A DNA stretch of 64,000 bases from Bolinopsis microptera (taxonomy: Eukaryota > Ctenophora > Tentaculata > Lobata > Bolinopsidae): contig NC_087074.1 in NCBI RefSeq assembly GCF_026151205.1, forward strand, positions 186,001-250,000. The letters run 5' to 3'. The position numbers and the translations under genes were made by a program. Each line of letters starts with the position of its first letter. The first letter of the stretch is position 1. This document shows, one piece after another, positions 32,745 through 45,780 of the stretch. The notes under the pieces are model-generated. The model saw nothing but the letters and a program-made list of their open reading frames with translations, was not told the origin of the DNA and made no database searches.

Positions 32745-35700
32745 ATTCTGAGCGCTTTAAGGAAAATTTTCATTTTTGTTCATTTTCGTTCATTCCATGA
32801 ACCTGGGTAATGTTATTTGACTTTTGATGGCTCTTAGACCTAGTTTTTACCTATATCCATCTTAGAAAACCGAATTGAGGCTTCCCAGCACATAAATACA
32901 GCCAATACTTCGATGTGCCCATGTTCCAAAAATCTGGATTCTCAGGAGGATTATTGTGCCAAAATTGGAACATTTTGGAACATTGGTAACATCGGTTCTA
33001 GACATGCAGTGATTCCCAAACTTGGTTTGAGTGGTCCTAGGACTAATATAAACACTTTCCGACCAATTTTAAACCGTTCTGAGCATTTTTAGGACAATAT
33101 TCATTTTTGTTCATTTTCGTTCATTCCATGAACCTGGGTAATGTTGTTTGAGTTTTGATGGCTCTTAGGCCTAGTTTTTACCTATATCCATCTTAGAAAA
33201 CCGAATTGAGGCTTCCCAGCACTTAAATACAGCCAATACTTCGATGTGCCCATGTTCCAAAAATCTGGATTCTCAGGAGGATTATTGTGACAAAATTGGA
33301 ACATTTTGGAACATAGGTAACATCGGTTCTAGACATGCAGTGATTCCCAAACTTGGTTTGAGTGGTCCTAGGACTAATATAAACACTTTCCGACCAATTT
33401 TAAACCGTTCTGTCTGAGCATTTTTAGGACAATATTCATTTTTGTTCATTTTCGTTCATTCCACGAACCTGGGTAATGTTATTTGAGTTTTGATGGCTCT
33501 TAGGCCTAGTTTTTACCTATATCCATCTTAGAAAACCGAATTGAGGCTTCCCAGCACTTAAATACAGCCAATACTTCGATGTGCCCATGTTCCAAAAATC
33601 TGGATTCTCAGGAGGATTATTGTGCCAAAATTGGAACATTTTGGAACATTGGTAACATCGGTTCTAGACATGCAGTGATTCCCAAACTTGGTTTGAGTGG
33701 TCCTAGGACTAATATAAACACTTTCCGACCAATTTTAAACCGTTCTGAGCATTTTTAGGACAATATTAATTTTTGTTCATTTTCGTTCATTCCATGAACC
33801 TGGGTAATGTTATTTGAGTTTTGATGGCTCTTAGGCCTAGTTTTTACCTATATCCATCTTAGAAAACCGAATTGAGGCTTCCCAGCACTTAAATACAGCC
33901 AATACTTCGATGTGCCCATGTTCCAAAAATCTGGATTCTCAGGAGGATTATTGTGCCAAAATTGGAACATTTTGGAACATTGGTAACATCGGTTCTAGAC
34001 ATGCAGTGATTCCCAAACTTGGTTTGAGTGGTCCTAGGACTAATATAAACACTTTCCGACCAATTTTAAACCGTTCTGAGCATTTTTAGGACAATATTCA
34101 TTTTTGTTCATTTTCGTTCATTCCATGAACCTGGGTAATGTTATTTGAGTTTTGATGGCTCTTAGGCCTAGTTTTTACCTATATCCATCTTAGAAAACCG
34201 AATTGAGGCTTCCCAGCACTTAAATACAGCCAATACTTCGATGTGCCCATGTTCCAAAAATCTGGATTCTCAGGAGGATTATTGTGCCAAAATTGGAACA
34301 TTTTGGAACATTGGTAACATCGGTTCTAGACATGCAGTGATTCCCAAACTTGGTTTGAGTGGTCCTAGGACTAATATAAACACTTTCCGACCAATTTTAA
34401 ACCGTTCTGAGCATTTTTAGGACAATATTAATTTTTGTTCATTTTCGTTCATTCCATGAACCTGGGTAATGTTATTTGAGTTTTGATGGCTCTTAGGCCT
34501 AGTTTTTACCTATATCCATCTTAGAAAACCGAATTGAGGCTTCCCAGCACTTAAATACAGCCAATACTTCGATGTGCCCATGTTCCAAAAATCTGGATTC
34601 TCAGGAGGATTATTGTGCCAAAATTGGAACATTTTGGAACATTGGTAACATCGGTTCTAGACATGCAGTGATTCCCAAACTTGGTTTGAGTGGTCCTAGG
34701 ACTAATATAAACACTTTCCGACCAATTTTAAACCGTTCTGAGCATTTTTAGGACAATATTCATTTTTGTTCATTTTCGTTCATTCCATGAACCTGGGTAA
34801 TGTTATTTGAGTTTTGATGGCTCTTAGGCCTAGTTTTTACCTATATCCATCTTAGAAAACCGAATTGAGGCTTCCCAGCACTTAAATACAGCCAATACTT
34901 CGATGTGCCCATGTTCCAAAAATCTGGATTCTCAGGAGGATTATTGTGACAAAATTGGAACATTTTGGAACATAGGTAACATCGGTTCTAGACATGCAGT
35001 GATTCCCAAACTTGGTTTGAGTGGTCCTAGGACTAATATAAACACTTTCCGACCAATTTTAAACCGTTCTGTCTGAGCATTTTTAGGACAATATTCATTT
35101 TTGTTCATTTTCGTTCATTCCATGAACCTGGGTAATGTTATTTGAGTTTTGATGGCTCTTAGGCCTAGTTTTTACCTATATCCATCTTAGAAAACCGAAT
35201 TGAGGCTTCCCAGCACTTAAATACAGCCAATACTTCGATGTGCCCATGTTCCAAAAATCTGGATTCTCAGGAGGATTATTGTGCCAAAATTGGAACATTT
35301 TGGAACATTGGTAACATCGGTTCTAGACATGCAGTGATTCCCAAACTTGGTTTGAGTGGTCCTAGGACTAATATAAACACTTTCCGACCAATTTTAAACC
35401 GTTCTGAGCATTTTTAGGACAATATTCATTTTTGTTCATTTTCGTTCATTCCATGAACCTGGGTAATGTTATTTGAGTTTTGATGGCTCTTAGGCCTAGT
35501 TTTTACCTATATCCATCTTAGAAAACCGAATTGAGGCTTCCCAGCACTTAAATACAGCCAATACTTCGATGTGCCCATGTTCCAAAAATCTGGATTCTCA
35601 GGAGGATTATTGTGCCAAAATTGGAACATTTTGGAACATTGGTAACATCGGTTCTAGACATGCAGTGATTCCCAAACTTGGTTTGAGTGGTCCTAGGACT

Positions 35701-37905
35701 AATATAAACACTTTCCGACCAATTTTAAACCGTTCTGAGCATTTTTAGGACAATATTCATTTTTGTTCATTTTCGTTCATTCCATGAACCTGGGTAATGT
35801 TGTTTGAGTTTTGATGGCTCTTAGGCCTAGTTTTTACCTATATCCATCTTAGAAAACCGAATTGAGGCTTCCCAGCACTTAAATACAGCCAATACTTCGA
35901 TGTGCCCATGTTCCAAAAATCTGGATTCTCAGGAGGATTATTGTGCCAAAATTGGAACATTTTGGAACATTGGTAACATCGGTTCTAGACATGCAGTGAT
36001 TCCCAAACTTGGTTTGAGTGGTCCTAGGACTAATATAAACACTTTCCGACCAATTTTAAACCGTTCTGAGCATTTTTAGGACAATATTCATTTTTGTTCA
36101 TTTTCGTTCATTCCATGAACCTGGGTAATGTTATTTGAGTTTTGATGGCTCTTAGGCCTAGTTTTTACCTATATCCATCTTAGAAAACCGAATTGAGGCT
36201 TCCCAGCACTTAAATACAGCCAATACTTCGATGTGCCCATGTTCCAAAAATCTGGATTCTCAGGAGGATTATTGTGACAAAATTGGAACATTTTGGAACA
36301 TAGGTAACATCGGTTCTAGACATGCAGTGATTCCCAAACTTGGTTTGAGTGGTCCTAGGACTAATATAAACACTTTCCGACCAATTTTAAACCGTTCTGT
36401 CTGAGCATTTTTAGGACAATATTCATTTTTGTTCATTTTCGTTCATTCCATGAACCTGGGTAATGTTATTTGAGTTTTGATGGCTCTTAGGCCTAGTTTT
36501 TACCTATATCCATCTTAGAAAACCGAATTGAGGCTTCCCAGCACTTAAATACAGCCAATACTTCGATGTGCCCATGTTCCAAAAATCTGGATTCTCAGGA
36601 GGATTATTGTGCCAAAATTGGAACATTTTGGAACATTGGTAACATCGGTTCTAGACATGCAGTGATTCCCAAACTTGGTTTGAGTGGTCCTAGGACTAAT
36701 ATAAACACTTTCCGACCAATTTTAAACCGTTCTGAGCATTTTTAGGACAATATTAATTTTTGTTCATTTTCGTTCATTCCATGAACCTGGGTAATGTTAT
36801 TTGAGTTTTGATGGCTCTTAGGCCTAGTTTTTACCTATATCCATCTTAGAAAACCGAATTGAGGCTTCCCAGCACTTAAATACAGCCAATACTTCGATGT
36901 GCCCATGTTCCAAAAATCTGGATTCTCAGGAGGATTATTGTGCCAAAATTGGAACATTTTGGAACATTGGTAACATCGGTTCTAGACATGCAGTGATTCC
37001 CAAACTTGGTTTGAGTGGTCCTAGGACTAATATAAACACTTTCCGACCAATTTTAAACCGTTCTGAGCATTTTTAGGACAATATTCATTTTTGTTCATTT
37101 TCGTTCATTCCATGAACCTGGGTAATGTTGTTTGAGTTTTGATGGCTCTTAGGCCTAGTTTTTACCTATATCCATCTTAGAAAACCGAATTGAGGCTTCC
37201 CAGCACTTAAATACAGCCAATACTTCGATGTGCCCATGTTCCAAAAATCTGGATTCTCAGGAGGATTATTGTGCCAAAATTGGAACATTTTGGAACATTG
37301 GTAACATCGGTTCTAGACATGCAGTGATTCCCAAACTTGGTTTGAGTGGTCCTAGGACTAATATAAACACTTTCCGACCAATTTTAAACCGTTCTGAGCA
37401 TTTTTAGGACAATATTAATTTTTGTTCATTTTCGTTCATTCCATGAACCTGGGTAATGTTATTTGAGTTTTGATGGCTCTTAGGCCTAGTTTTTACCTAT
37501 ATCCATCTTAGAAAACCGAATTGAGGCTTCCCAGCACTTAAATACAGCCAATACTTCGATGTGCCCATGTTCCAAAAATCTGGATTCTCAGGAGGATTAT
37601 TGTGCCAAAATTGGAACATTTTGGAACATTGTTAACATCGGTTCTAGACATGCAGTGATTCCCAAACTTGGTTTGAGTGGTCCTAGGACTAATATAAACA
37701 CTTTCCGACCAATTTTAAACCGTTCTGAGCATTTTTAGGACAATATTCATTTTTGTTCATTTTCGTTCATTCCATGAACCTGGGTAATGTTGTTTGAGTT
37801 TTGATGGCTCTTAGGCCTAGTTTTTACCTATATCCATCTTAGAAAACCGAATTGAGGCTTCCCAGCACTCAAATACGGCCAATACTGCGATGTGCCCATG
37901 TTCCA
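32745..37905 (-). repeat. Satellite A, right arm, about 16 inverted copies
   Basis: CATGAACCTGGGTAATGTT recurs with the CC at 32802, 33133, 33468, 33799, 34130, 34461, 34792, 35127, 35458, 35789, 36120, 36455, 36786, 37117, 37448 and 37779. Steps are 331 bp except three of 335 bp. The 335-bp units carry a 4-bp duplication (CTGTCTGAG instead of CTGAG). Other variants (TATTAATTT versus TATTCATTT; TTGTTTGAG versus TTATTTGAG) are shared between non-adjacent units. Confidence 0.97.
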
Positions 37906-37939
37906 AATTTATGGATTCATCTACTGGAACAGTAACAGG

Positions 37940-40819
37940 GAGAGCACGTTTCCTTGATTTGTGTATGCGATTTGTATGCGATTTCACCCCTGTATGCGAT
38001 TTGTGTTCCGGGGTATTTGGAACAGGTTTAGGGTTTTAAATAGTTAATACCTGTCCCAAACCATCATAAAAATCAAGTTTCGACCTCCCAACCCACTCAG
38101 GCCACTCCCAGGGGCCACGCCCATCCCAAAATAGCTGAAATCCTGGTAAAATCAAGATTGAAAATCTTTACCCCCGTATGCGATTTATGTTCCGGGGTAG
38201 GTGGCCCATGTTTTAGTATAAAAATGGGTACTGCCTATCCCAAACCATCATAAAAATCAAGTTTCGACCTCCCAACCCACTCAGGCCCCTCCCAGGGGCC
38301 ACACCCATCCCAAAATAGCTGAAATCCTGGTAAAATCAAGATTGAAAATCTTTACCCCCGTATGCGATTTATGTTCCGGGGTAGGTGGCCCATGTTTTAG
38401 TATAAAAATGGGTACTGCCTATCCCAAACCATCATAAAAATCAAGTTTCGACCTCCCAACCCACTCAGGCCACTCCCAGGGGCCACGCCCATCCCAAAAT
38501 AGCTGAAATCCTGGTAAAATCAAGATTGAAAATCTTTACCCCCGTATGCGATTTATGTTCCGGGGTAGGTGGCCCATGTTTTAGTATAAAAATGGGTACT
38601 GCCTATCCCAAACCATCATAAAAACCAAGTTTCGACCTCTCAAACCACTCAGGCCACTCCCAGGGACCACGCCCATCCCATAATAGCTGAAATCCAGGTC
38701 AAATCCCATACAAATCCAGACTGAGAATCTTTACCCCCGTATGCGATTTATGTTCCGGGGTAGGTGGCCCATGTTTTAGTATAAAAATGGGTACTGCCTA
38801 TCCCAAACCATCATAAAAACCAAGTTTCGACCTCTCAAACCACTCAGGCCACTCCCAGGGGCCACGCCCATCCCAAAATAGCTGAAATCCTGGTCAAATC
38901 CCATACAAATCCAGACTGAGAATCTTTACCCCCGTATGCGATTTATGTTCCGGGGTAGGTGGCCCATGTTTTAGTATAAAAATGGGTACTGCCTATCCCA
39001 AACCATCATAAAAACCAAGTTTCGACCTCCCAACCCACTCAGGCCACTCCCAGGGGCCACGCCCATCCCAAAATAGCTGAAATCCTGGTAAAATCAAGAT
39101 TGAAAATCTTTACCCCCGTATGCGATTTATGTTCCGGGGTAGGTGGCCCATGTTTTAGTATAAGAATGGGTACTGCCTATCCCAAACCATCATAAAAATC
39201 AAGTTTCGACCTCCCAACCCACTCAGGCCCCTCCCAGGGGCCACACCCATCCCAAAATAGCTGAAATCCTGGTAAAATCAAGATTGAAAATCTTTACCCC
39301 CGTATGCGATTTATGTTCCGGGGTAGGTGGCCCATGTTTTAGTATAAAAATGGGTACTGCCTATCCCAAACCATCATAAAAATCAAGTTTCGACCTCCCA
39401 ACCCACTCAGGCCACTCCCAGGGGCCACGCCCATCCCAAAATAGCTGAAATCCTGGTAAAATCAAGATTGAAAATCTTTACCCCCGTATGCGATTTATGT
39501 TCCGGGGTAGGTGGCCCATGTTTTAGTATAAAAATGGGTACTGCCTATCCCAAACCATCATAAAAATCAAGTTTCGACCTCCCAACCCACTCAGGCCCCT
39601 CCCAGGGGCCACACCCATCCCAAAATAGCTGAAATCCTGGTAAAATCAAGATTGAAAATCTTTACCCCCGTATGCGATTTATGTTCCGGGGTAGGTGGCC
39701 CATGTTTTAGTATAAAAATGGGTACTGCCTATCCCAAACCATCATAAAAATCAAGTTTCGAACTCCCAACCCACTCAGGCCACTCCCAGGGGCCACACCC
39801 ATCCCAAAATAGCTGAAATCCTGGTAAAATCAAGATTGAAAATCTTTACCCCCGTATGCGATTTATGTTCCGGGGTAGGTGGCCCATGTTTTAGTATAAA
39901 AATGGGTAGTGCCTATCCCAAACCATCATAAAAACCAAGTTTCGACCTCTCAAACCACTCAGGCCACTCCCAGGGGCCACGCCCATCCCAAAATAGCTGA
40001 AATCCAGGTCAAATCCCATACAAATACAGACTGAGAATCTTTACCCCCGTATGCGATTTATGTTCCGGGGTAGGTGGCCCATGTTTTAGTATAAAAATGG
40101 GTACTGCCTATCCCAAACCATCATAAAAACCAAGTTTCGACCTCTCAAACCACTCAGGCCACTCCCAGGGGCCAAGCCCATCCCAAAATAGCTCAAATCC
40201 AGCTCAAATCCCATACAAATCCAGACTGAGAATCTTGACCCTCGTATGCGATTTATGTTCCGGGGTAGGTGGCCCATGTTTTAGTATAAAAATGGGTACT
40301 GCCTATCCCAAACCATCATAAAAACCAAGTTTCGACCTCTCAACCCACTCAGACCGCTCCCAGGGGCCACGCCCATCCCAAAATTGCTGAAATCCAGCTA
40401 AAATCCAGACTGAGAATCTTGACCCCCGTATGCGATTTATGTTCCGGGGTAGGTGGCCCATGTTTACGTATAAAAATGGGTACTGCCTATCCCAAACCAT
40501 CATAAAAACCAAGTTTCGACCTTTCAACCCACTCAGGCCGCTCCTAGGGGCCACGCCCATCCCAAAATTGCTGAAATCCAGCTAAAATCCAGACTGAGAA
40601 TCTTTACCCCCGTATGCGATTTATGTTCCGGGGTAGGTGGCCCATTTTTTAGTATAAAAATGGGTACTGCTTATCCCAAACCATCATAACAACCAATTTT
40701 CGACCTCTCAACTCTCTCAGGCCACTCCCAGAGGCTACGCCTATCCCAAAATAGCTGAAATTCAGGTCAAATCAAGAATGAGAATCTTTACACCTGTAGG
40801 GGATTTAAGTTCCGGGGTA
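37940..40819 (+). repeat. Satellite B, left arm, 184/195-bp units, about 15-16 copies
   Basis: CCCCCGTATGCGATTTATG starts at 38171, 38355, 38539, 38734, 38929, 39113, 39297, 39481, 39665, 39849, 40044, 40239 (variant), 40423 and 40607. Steps are 184 or 195 bp. The longer form has CAAATCCCATACAAATCC where the shorter has AAAATCAAGATTG. The first and last units are diverged. Confidence 0.96.
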
Positions 40820-41085
40820 TTCTTTTTGGTATGACTTACTATCACCACTCATTCGAGGAATATGTTAAATCAAAGAATATTCATGTATTTTTTTCGAATG
40901 AAGGTTCATTATCGCATTTTTTAAATAGTTTTGATAATCAGATCGAGCCAAATTTTATAGGATTGTATTTGGCCATTCAAATTACGTTCGATCTGAAAAA
41001 ATGAGAGTTGTAGCTTCTCAGATGTCCGAGATACGAGGCATAACGAGTTTATTCATTACGTGTGATCAGGTGATTGGATTACCTG
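40820..41085 (+). mobile_element. Left part of an old mariner-like MITE
   Basis: Related to 7785-8050 of the complete MITE (GGTATGACTT, CGAGGAATATGTTAA, GGCCATTCAAATTACGTT, GCTTCTCAGATG, ACGAGTTTATTCATTACGTG). The left terminal repeat is missing where it joins satellite B. The element continues at 50163 after the LTR retrotransposon. Confidence 0.85.
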
Positions 41086-41705
41086 TAGTGTAAAACAAGG
41101 TTGGCACCAGACCAGTCCTCCCGGGCGTACCAATGGTATACAGTGCCTGCTCACAAGTCTCTCACTACACACTATACTCTCAGTCGTTGTAGCGACTGAC
41201 AACTGCAATAACTCACAATAACTAAGTATTGAACTCTACGTTAATACGACAATCACGATAACTTGTATTGCCAATTACTCTGATATGACTCCTACATACA
41301 TGCAACCAAGTGCGGTACTGTGAATCAAAACGGTTCAAATGCTACAATTCGGTCCTAAGCTAGAGTTGAACAAAGGAAACAGTTGAATCGAGTAATAACG
41401 TTCGAATGATGAATATAAAGATATTATCAACAATCACAACTTAAACTGTGGCAAGACGGGCCACGTTGGGCGTTCTAGATCAGCGGTTAACACTTTGATT
41501 AACACGTCACCTAAAGAGCTTTTCCAGAACTAATCCTAACATGTCCAGAAATGCGTTATCGACACGCGCCACGTGATACCACGTGGTCACTTAACTACCT
41601 AAATCTACACTCATTACTAACGGTCATATTAATCACTAAATTACAATCTACACAACTGCTAAAACTACTCTAAAACTGCTGCAAACCAGCCTCCATATTA
41701 CACTA
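41086..41705 (-). repeat. 3' LTR of the retrotransposon
   Basis: 620 bp, near-identical to 49544-50162. Ends TAGTGTAA / TTACACTA form an 8-bp inverted repeat. On the minus strand it is preceded by a C/G-run-rich tract (41706-41716), near a possible polypurine tract. Confidence 0.93.
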
Positions 41706-43178
41706 TATCCCCCGGGAAAATTAATCGATTTCGTCAATATCTCCAGGAGGTATTGACAAATTCGACTAAATCCCCCCCTACCTACTAAATCCTTAAAAAA
41801 ATCCTAAAACTCCCTCTCAAACAACCCCCTAATAAAAATACCAACATAATCCCCGTGATGCAACTCACGCGAAAAAACTACCCTTTAAAAAATGTACACG
41901 TGCTAAGAAAATATGAAATTATAAAAATACGTGTACCATCACGTACCAAATCTGAATAACTAAAACTACACGTGAAATCTCACGTGACACAATACAAATA
42001 AATTATTAAAACTAACGTGATACACTTCACGTTACAAACTTCAACTACTTCAAAATATTTACAAAACTTGCTACCCTACTAACTGTCCTTCTCCTAAACT
42101 GTCCCTCCGATCCTACTCCCTTACTACTTTTCTGCTGTTCTGTCGAAGTCGTAGCACCGTCTACCATCCACCGTCTCTGTCCACACCACCCTTTGTTGAA
42201 CACGTCCTCCACGACCATACTCCTAATCCAGGTACCGTACATCTAGGCACGAACCTACACTACAACATTATCTCCGTACACCTAGTTACAACATAACTTG
42301 CATAATTATCTCCGTACACCTAGTTACGAACATAACTTACACAATTATCTCCGTACCACCTAGTTACGAACATAAACTTACACAATTATCTCCGTACACC
42401 TAGTCACGAACATAACTTACACAATTATCTCCGTACACCTAGTTACGAACATAACTTACACAATTATCTCCGTACACCTAGTCACGAAATAACTTACACA
42501 ATTATCTCCGTACACCTAGTTACGAACATAACTTACACAACTATCTCCGTACACCTAGTTACGAACATAACTTGCATAATTATCTCCGTACACCTAGTTA
42601 CGAACATAACGTATACAATTATCTCCGTACACCTAGTTACGAACATAACTTACACAACTATCTCCGTACACCTAGTTACGAACATAACTTGCATAATTAT
42701 TTCCGTACACCTAGTTACGGAACATAACGTATACAATTATCTCCGTACACCTAGTTACGAACTTCACATAAGTCACTGCAGACCGTCATATTTATAGATA
42801 TGAAGTCAAATCATCTAGATTAAACCTTATCGGCACATGATAAATCCAGTCATCTAAAGGCAAACCTAGCATCAGGAGCGATGCTCTACCGGAATTCAAG
42901 GTGACTCACGCTCTACTCTTCTCCACGGTTCAATCAACTACTCCACCTCTAGCAAACTCTCCACTCTCCAGGGTAGCAAGCCCTTCAAAATAAAAACCAT
43001 ACATCACTCAACCATATCAACCGATATTAAGGACACCAGGCGAACCCTTAGCACGGCGGGAGATAAGAAATGCAACGATGACCACCTTCCACAGGTTCCA
43101 GGTAGTCTGCAAAACATGACAAATCGTCGTATCTGCCCGAGAACAGGTAGTTACTGGCATCCCTTGACCAGCAATCCT
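41706..43178 (-). other. Retrotransposon 3' non-coding region
   Basis: Long non-coding stretch between the last open frame and the 3' LTR. On the minus strand TAGGGGGGGATTTAG (near 41770) could serve as a polypurine tract. CACGTGA-type words recur at 41890-42040. The 39-bp tandem array lies inside. Confidence 0.6.
42255..42775. repeat. 39-bp tandem repeat within the retrotransposon, about 13 copies
   Basis: The unit contains TCTCCGTACACCTAGTTACG followed by AACATAACTTACACAATTA, with mostly 39-bp steps and single-base indels. Confidence 0.93.
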
Positions 43179-43704
43179 CTAAAAACCAAGTAAACTGTCC
43201 TTTACCACCTTCAATACAACACTAATTCTCGACACCGGTCTGTAGTAATCCGGCTTCTTTAATTCTGCTCTATTCCTTAGAGAACGTCCTCCACTGACTA
43301 CAGGTGTACTCTGTTCCTCAGGTGAGTAAGCTAGTGTACTGTTACTCTCCCCCAGTATGACAGGACTCAAACTATCCTCCATCCGGGATGTAGGTTCCTC
43401 AACCCCTCTGCCCACCCGGGTGTGTGGAAAGATCCAAAACTCGATTCTGTCTCCTGGATAGGTGATGAATATGAATAGGAGTGTTTAACCCTAGCTGGTG
43501 TCTGAGGGTCATGTTGGATTGAAATTCCTGACTTTCCGTTCTGAAAGGAAGTGTGTACTCAGGTGACAGAGGTTCGTCAGGAATTTCAATTCTCTGATTA
43601 GATACAGTGCTTTCTCGAATCACAGGATCCCTTCTCTCTACTTGCTCAGGCATCCACAACTCCTCGTCACTACTGCTATCACTATCATCACTATCACTTT
43701 TCAC
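43179..43704 (-). pseudogene. C-terminal acidic region of pol or extra ORF
   Basis: Two overlapping minus-strand frames (43399-43704 and 43179-43415). The first begins with a Ser/Asp-rich stretch (SDSDDSDSSSDEE) and has no recognised domain. The second resembles the end of a polyprotein (SGGRSLRNRAELKKPDYY), similar in style to tails after integrase in gypsy elements. Confidence 0.5.
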
Positions 43705-44024
43705 CGTATCTCTCCTCTTAGGCTCCGCGTGTTGCTACTGCCATCACGAATCACTACTCTTTCTCCGAGAATCTGTTCATCTCGCTCGTAGTGCTTCATT
43801 TTACAAATATTTGTGACTTCTCTAACCAGGTCCGTACTCCACCACATATAAGTGATCATTTATCACCTTCTTTACTTGCACGGACCCCCAAATCGTGGAG
43901 CAAACTTATGTTTAGGACATTGCACTAACACGAAACAAAAAGTCGTTCTCCTTAAAGTAAGGACCATGCAGGTTTCGATCATGTTGCCTCTGTGCATACA
44001 TGAAATCTACATTCGCACTCTCTC

Positions 44025-44882
44025 TCATCTCCTGATGATTCTCTTCATTTCTCTGTGAAGCTCGTACGCCTCCTGGCAGCGGCGTTCCTCGTATCTGGGC
44101 TGATGCTTTTCTCTATCATCTAACATCAGATTCAACGGCAAGTGACCTCTCTGCCAAATATCATCTTGTGAGGCAGAATACCCAGTTCTCCGGTTCTTCA
44201 AACGTTCAAGGCAAATGTACTCTTTTCCAGGTACATATCCCAACAGTTCTCCTTTCCCCTAGGAATGCATGCACGCAACGCTCGATTTGTTCCTTGTTGT
44301 TGCTCTCAGCACGGGCCGTGCTAGACGCTTTATACGAATGTTCCGTGAGTTGCTTGCACTCGAAAAACCTCCCAGACTTCCTTGAAGAATTCTGCTCTGA
44401 ACCCGGGGTGATTATCACAATTAACTCCCGACACATTCCGAACTTTAATACCAGTTCTTCATTATCGCTGCTATATTCTCTTAGCAGTTTGACTCTTGAC
44501 TGAACTGCACTAGATAGTTTGACCAGGCATCAGAGATAGTAAGGATGTATCGATATCCTCGGGGTGTTCTCTGATTTGCTGTCGGTACTATGGATCAATT
44601 ACTATAGCGTCAGTGAAATGGTGAAGAACTAAATGCTTTAACGGTGCTTTCAGATAAGCTTTCGCTGCTTCATCTCTCGCATCTTATGCACGCTTTGATG
44701 TACATTTTGAAGTCCTGCTCCATCTTTGGCCAGTAGAAGTAACTCCCTGCATTTCTCACACAGGTGCTGATTCCCGGGTGACAGTTGGTGATGTTGTCGT
44801 GAAACAGTCTCATGATCTCTTCTTCATAGCTGTCTGGTATCACGATCAACTCTCTCGATCTTCTCTTTTTCTTGAAACCCAC
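44025..44882 (-). pseudogene. Integrase region, in fragments
   Basis: Integrase would insert element cDNA into the genome. The N-terminal zinc-binding H-x-H...C-x2-C module is clear in 44670-44882: HDNITNCHPG, then WPKM, then CIRCE. Reading on, frames around 44440-44660 give catalytic-core-like GYRYILTISDAW (first Asp of the DDE set). The frame 44206-44436 contains a block with ESNNKEQIER, a candidate for the catalytic Glu. Frames shift between blocks, so no continuous protein is readable in this copy. Confidence 0.75.
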
Positions 44883-45464
44883 TTTCTCTTCAAGAGTCCA
44901 CTTTCATCCACTTTCATCAAGCTTAAATTGGGTCCAATAGGTGATCAATTTGTCTGGCACACGGTTCACCTGGATTGTTCCCCGGGCGCCCGTCTTTAAC
45001 CCACTGTTTCACAATCCTCAATATTGGATCCAAGTTCTGCTCTGTCTGATCCTTTCCAAATCTGGTAAGCATTGTTTGTCTGTTTCTGTATCTGGTACTG
45101 CAAAGGTAACCTGTTTACAATGACCCTGCTTCTTCTGAAGTCGTGGCTCACATCGATGCTGCAAATACTTACAGGAACTCCTTCTCTCGAGCTTTACCAT
45201 CCTCACATGTCCATCATGGTTGTCCGCGAACAGGAGTTGTAGATCACTTTCTTCCGTTTGATCTCTCTTAGTCACCTTTTTTTTCATCAGCTCATCAATT
45301 ATCTCATCTGTACTCTGCTCTCTCCATATCTCATTCTTCCAGCCATTTATCCCCTCACTGATTACTATCTCGCTCCCACTACTACACACTCTGCTGTTCT
45401 CTCCATACCGCTCATGACGTTATCAGCGTCACTCACCACACCAGGACTTCTTTCTCAGAGGATT

Positions 45465-45780
45465 CACTAACGTTAGAAGCGTTGTGATCACGTGTAACAT
45501 TACTAGAGGATTCACTAACGTCAGAAGCGTTGTGATCACGTGTAATATTACTAGAGGATTCACTAACGTCAGAAGCGTTGTGATCACCGTGTAACTTACT
45601 AGAGGATCACTAACGTCAGAAGCATTGTGATCACGTGTAACATTACTAGGGATTCACTAACGTCAGAAGCGTTGTGCCCACGTGTAACATTACTAGAGGA
45701 TTCACTAACGTCAGAAGCGTTGTGATCACGTGTGACATTACTAGAGGATTCACTAACGTCAGAAGCGTTGTGCCTCGGGA
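45465..45780 (-). repeat. 48-bp in-frame repeat between RNase H and integrase, about 7 copies
   Basis: GAGGATTCACTAACGTCAGA recurs at about 48-bp steps. In the pol frame it encodes a 16-residue repeat HNASDVSESSSNVTRD. It lies in the linker after RNase H; a few units carry indels that break the frame. Confidence 0.9.

Larger units (their letters stand above)
30505..37960. mobile_element. Foldback-like structure A: inverted arrays of 331-bp units
   Basis: About four units in one orientation (30590-31890), a spacer of ~800 bp, then about sixteen units in the opposite orientation (32745-37900). Both outer edges carry a related cassette: GGAAACGTCTTCTGGAACAG then TGATGAATCC on the left, and the inverted equivalent (GGATTCATCTACTGGAACAG ... 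CACGTTTCC) at 37911-37955 on the right. Long inverted repeats made of tandem units around a unique middle are the layout of Foldback/Galileo-type elements. No transposase and no clear target duplication are seen, so mobility is inferred only. Confidence 0.7.
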
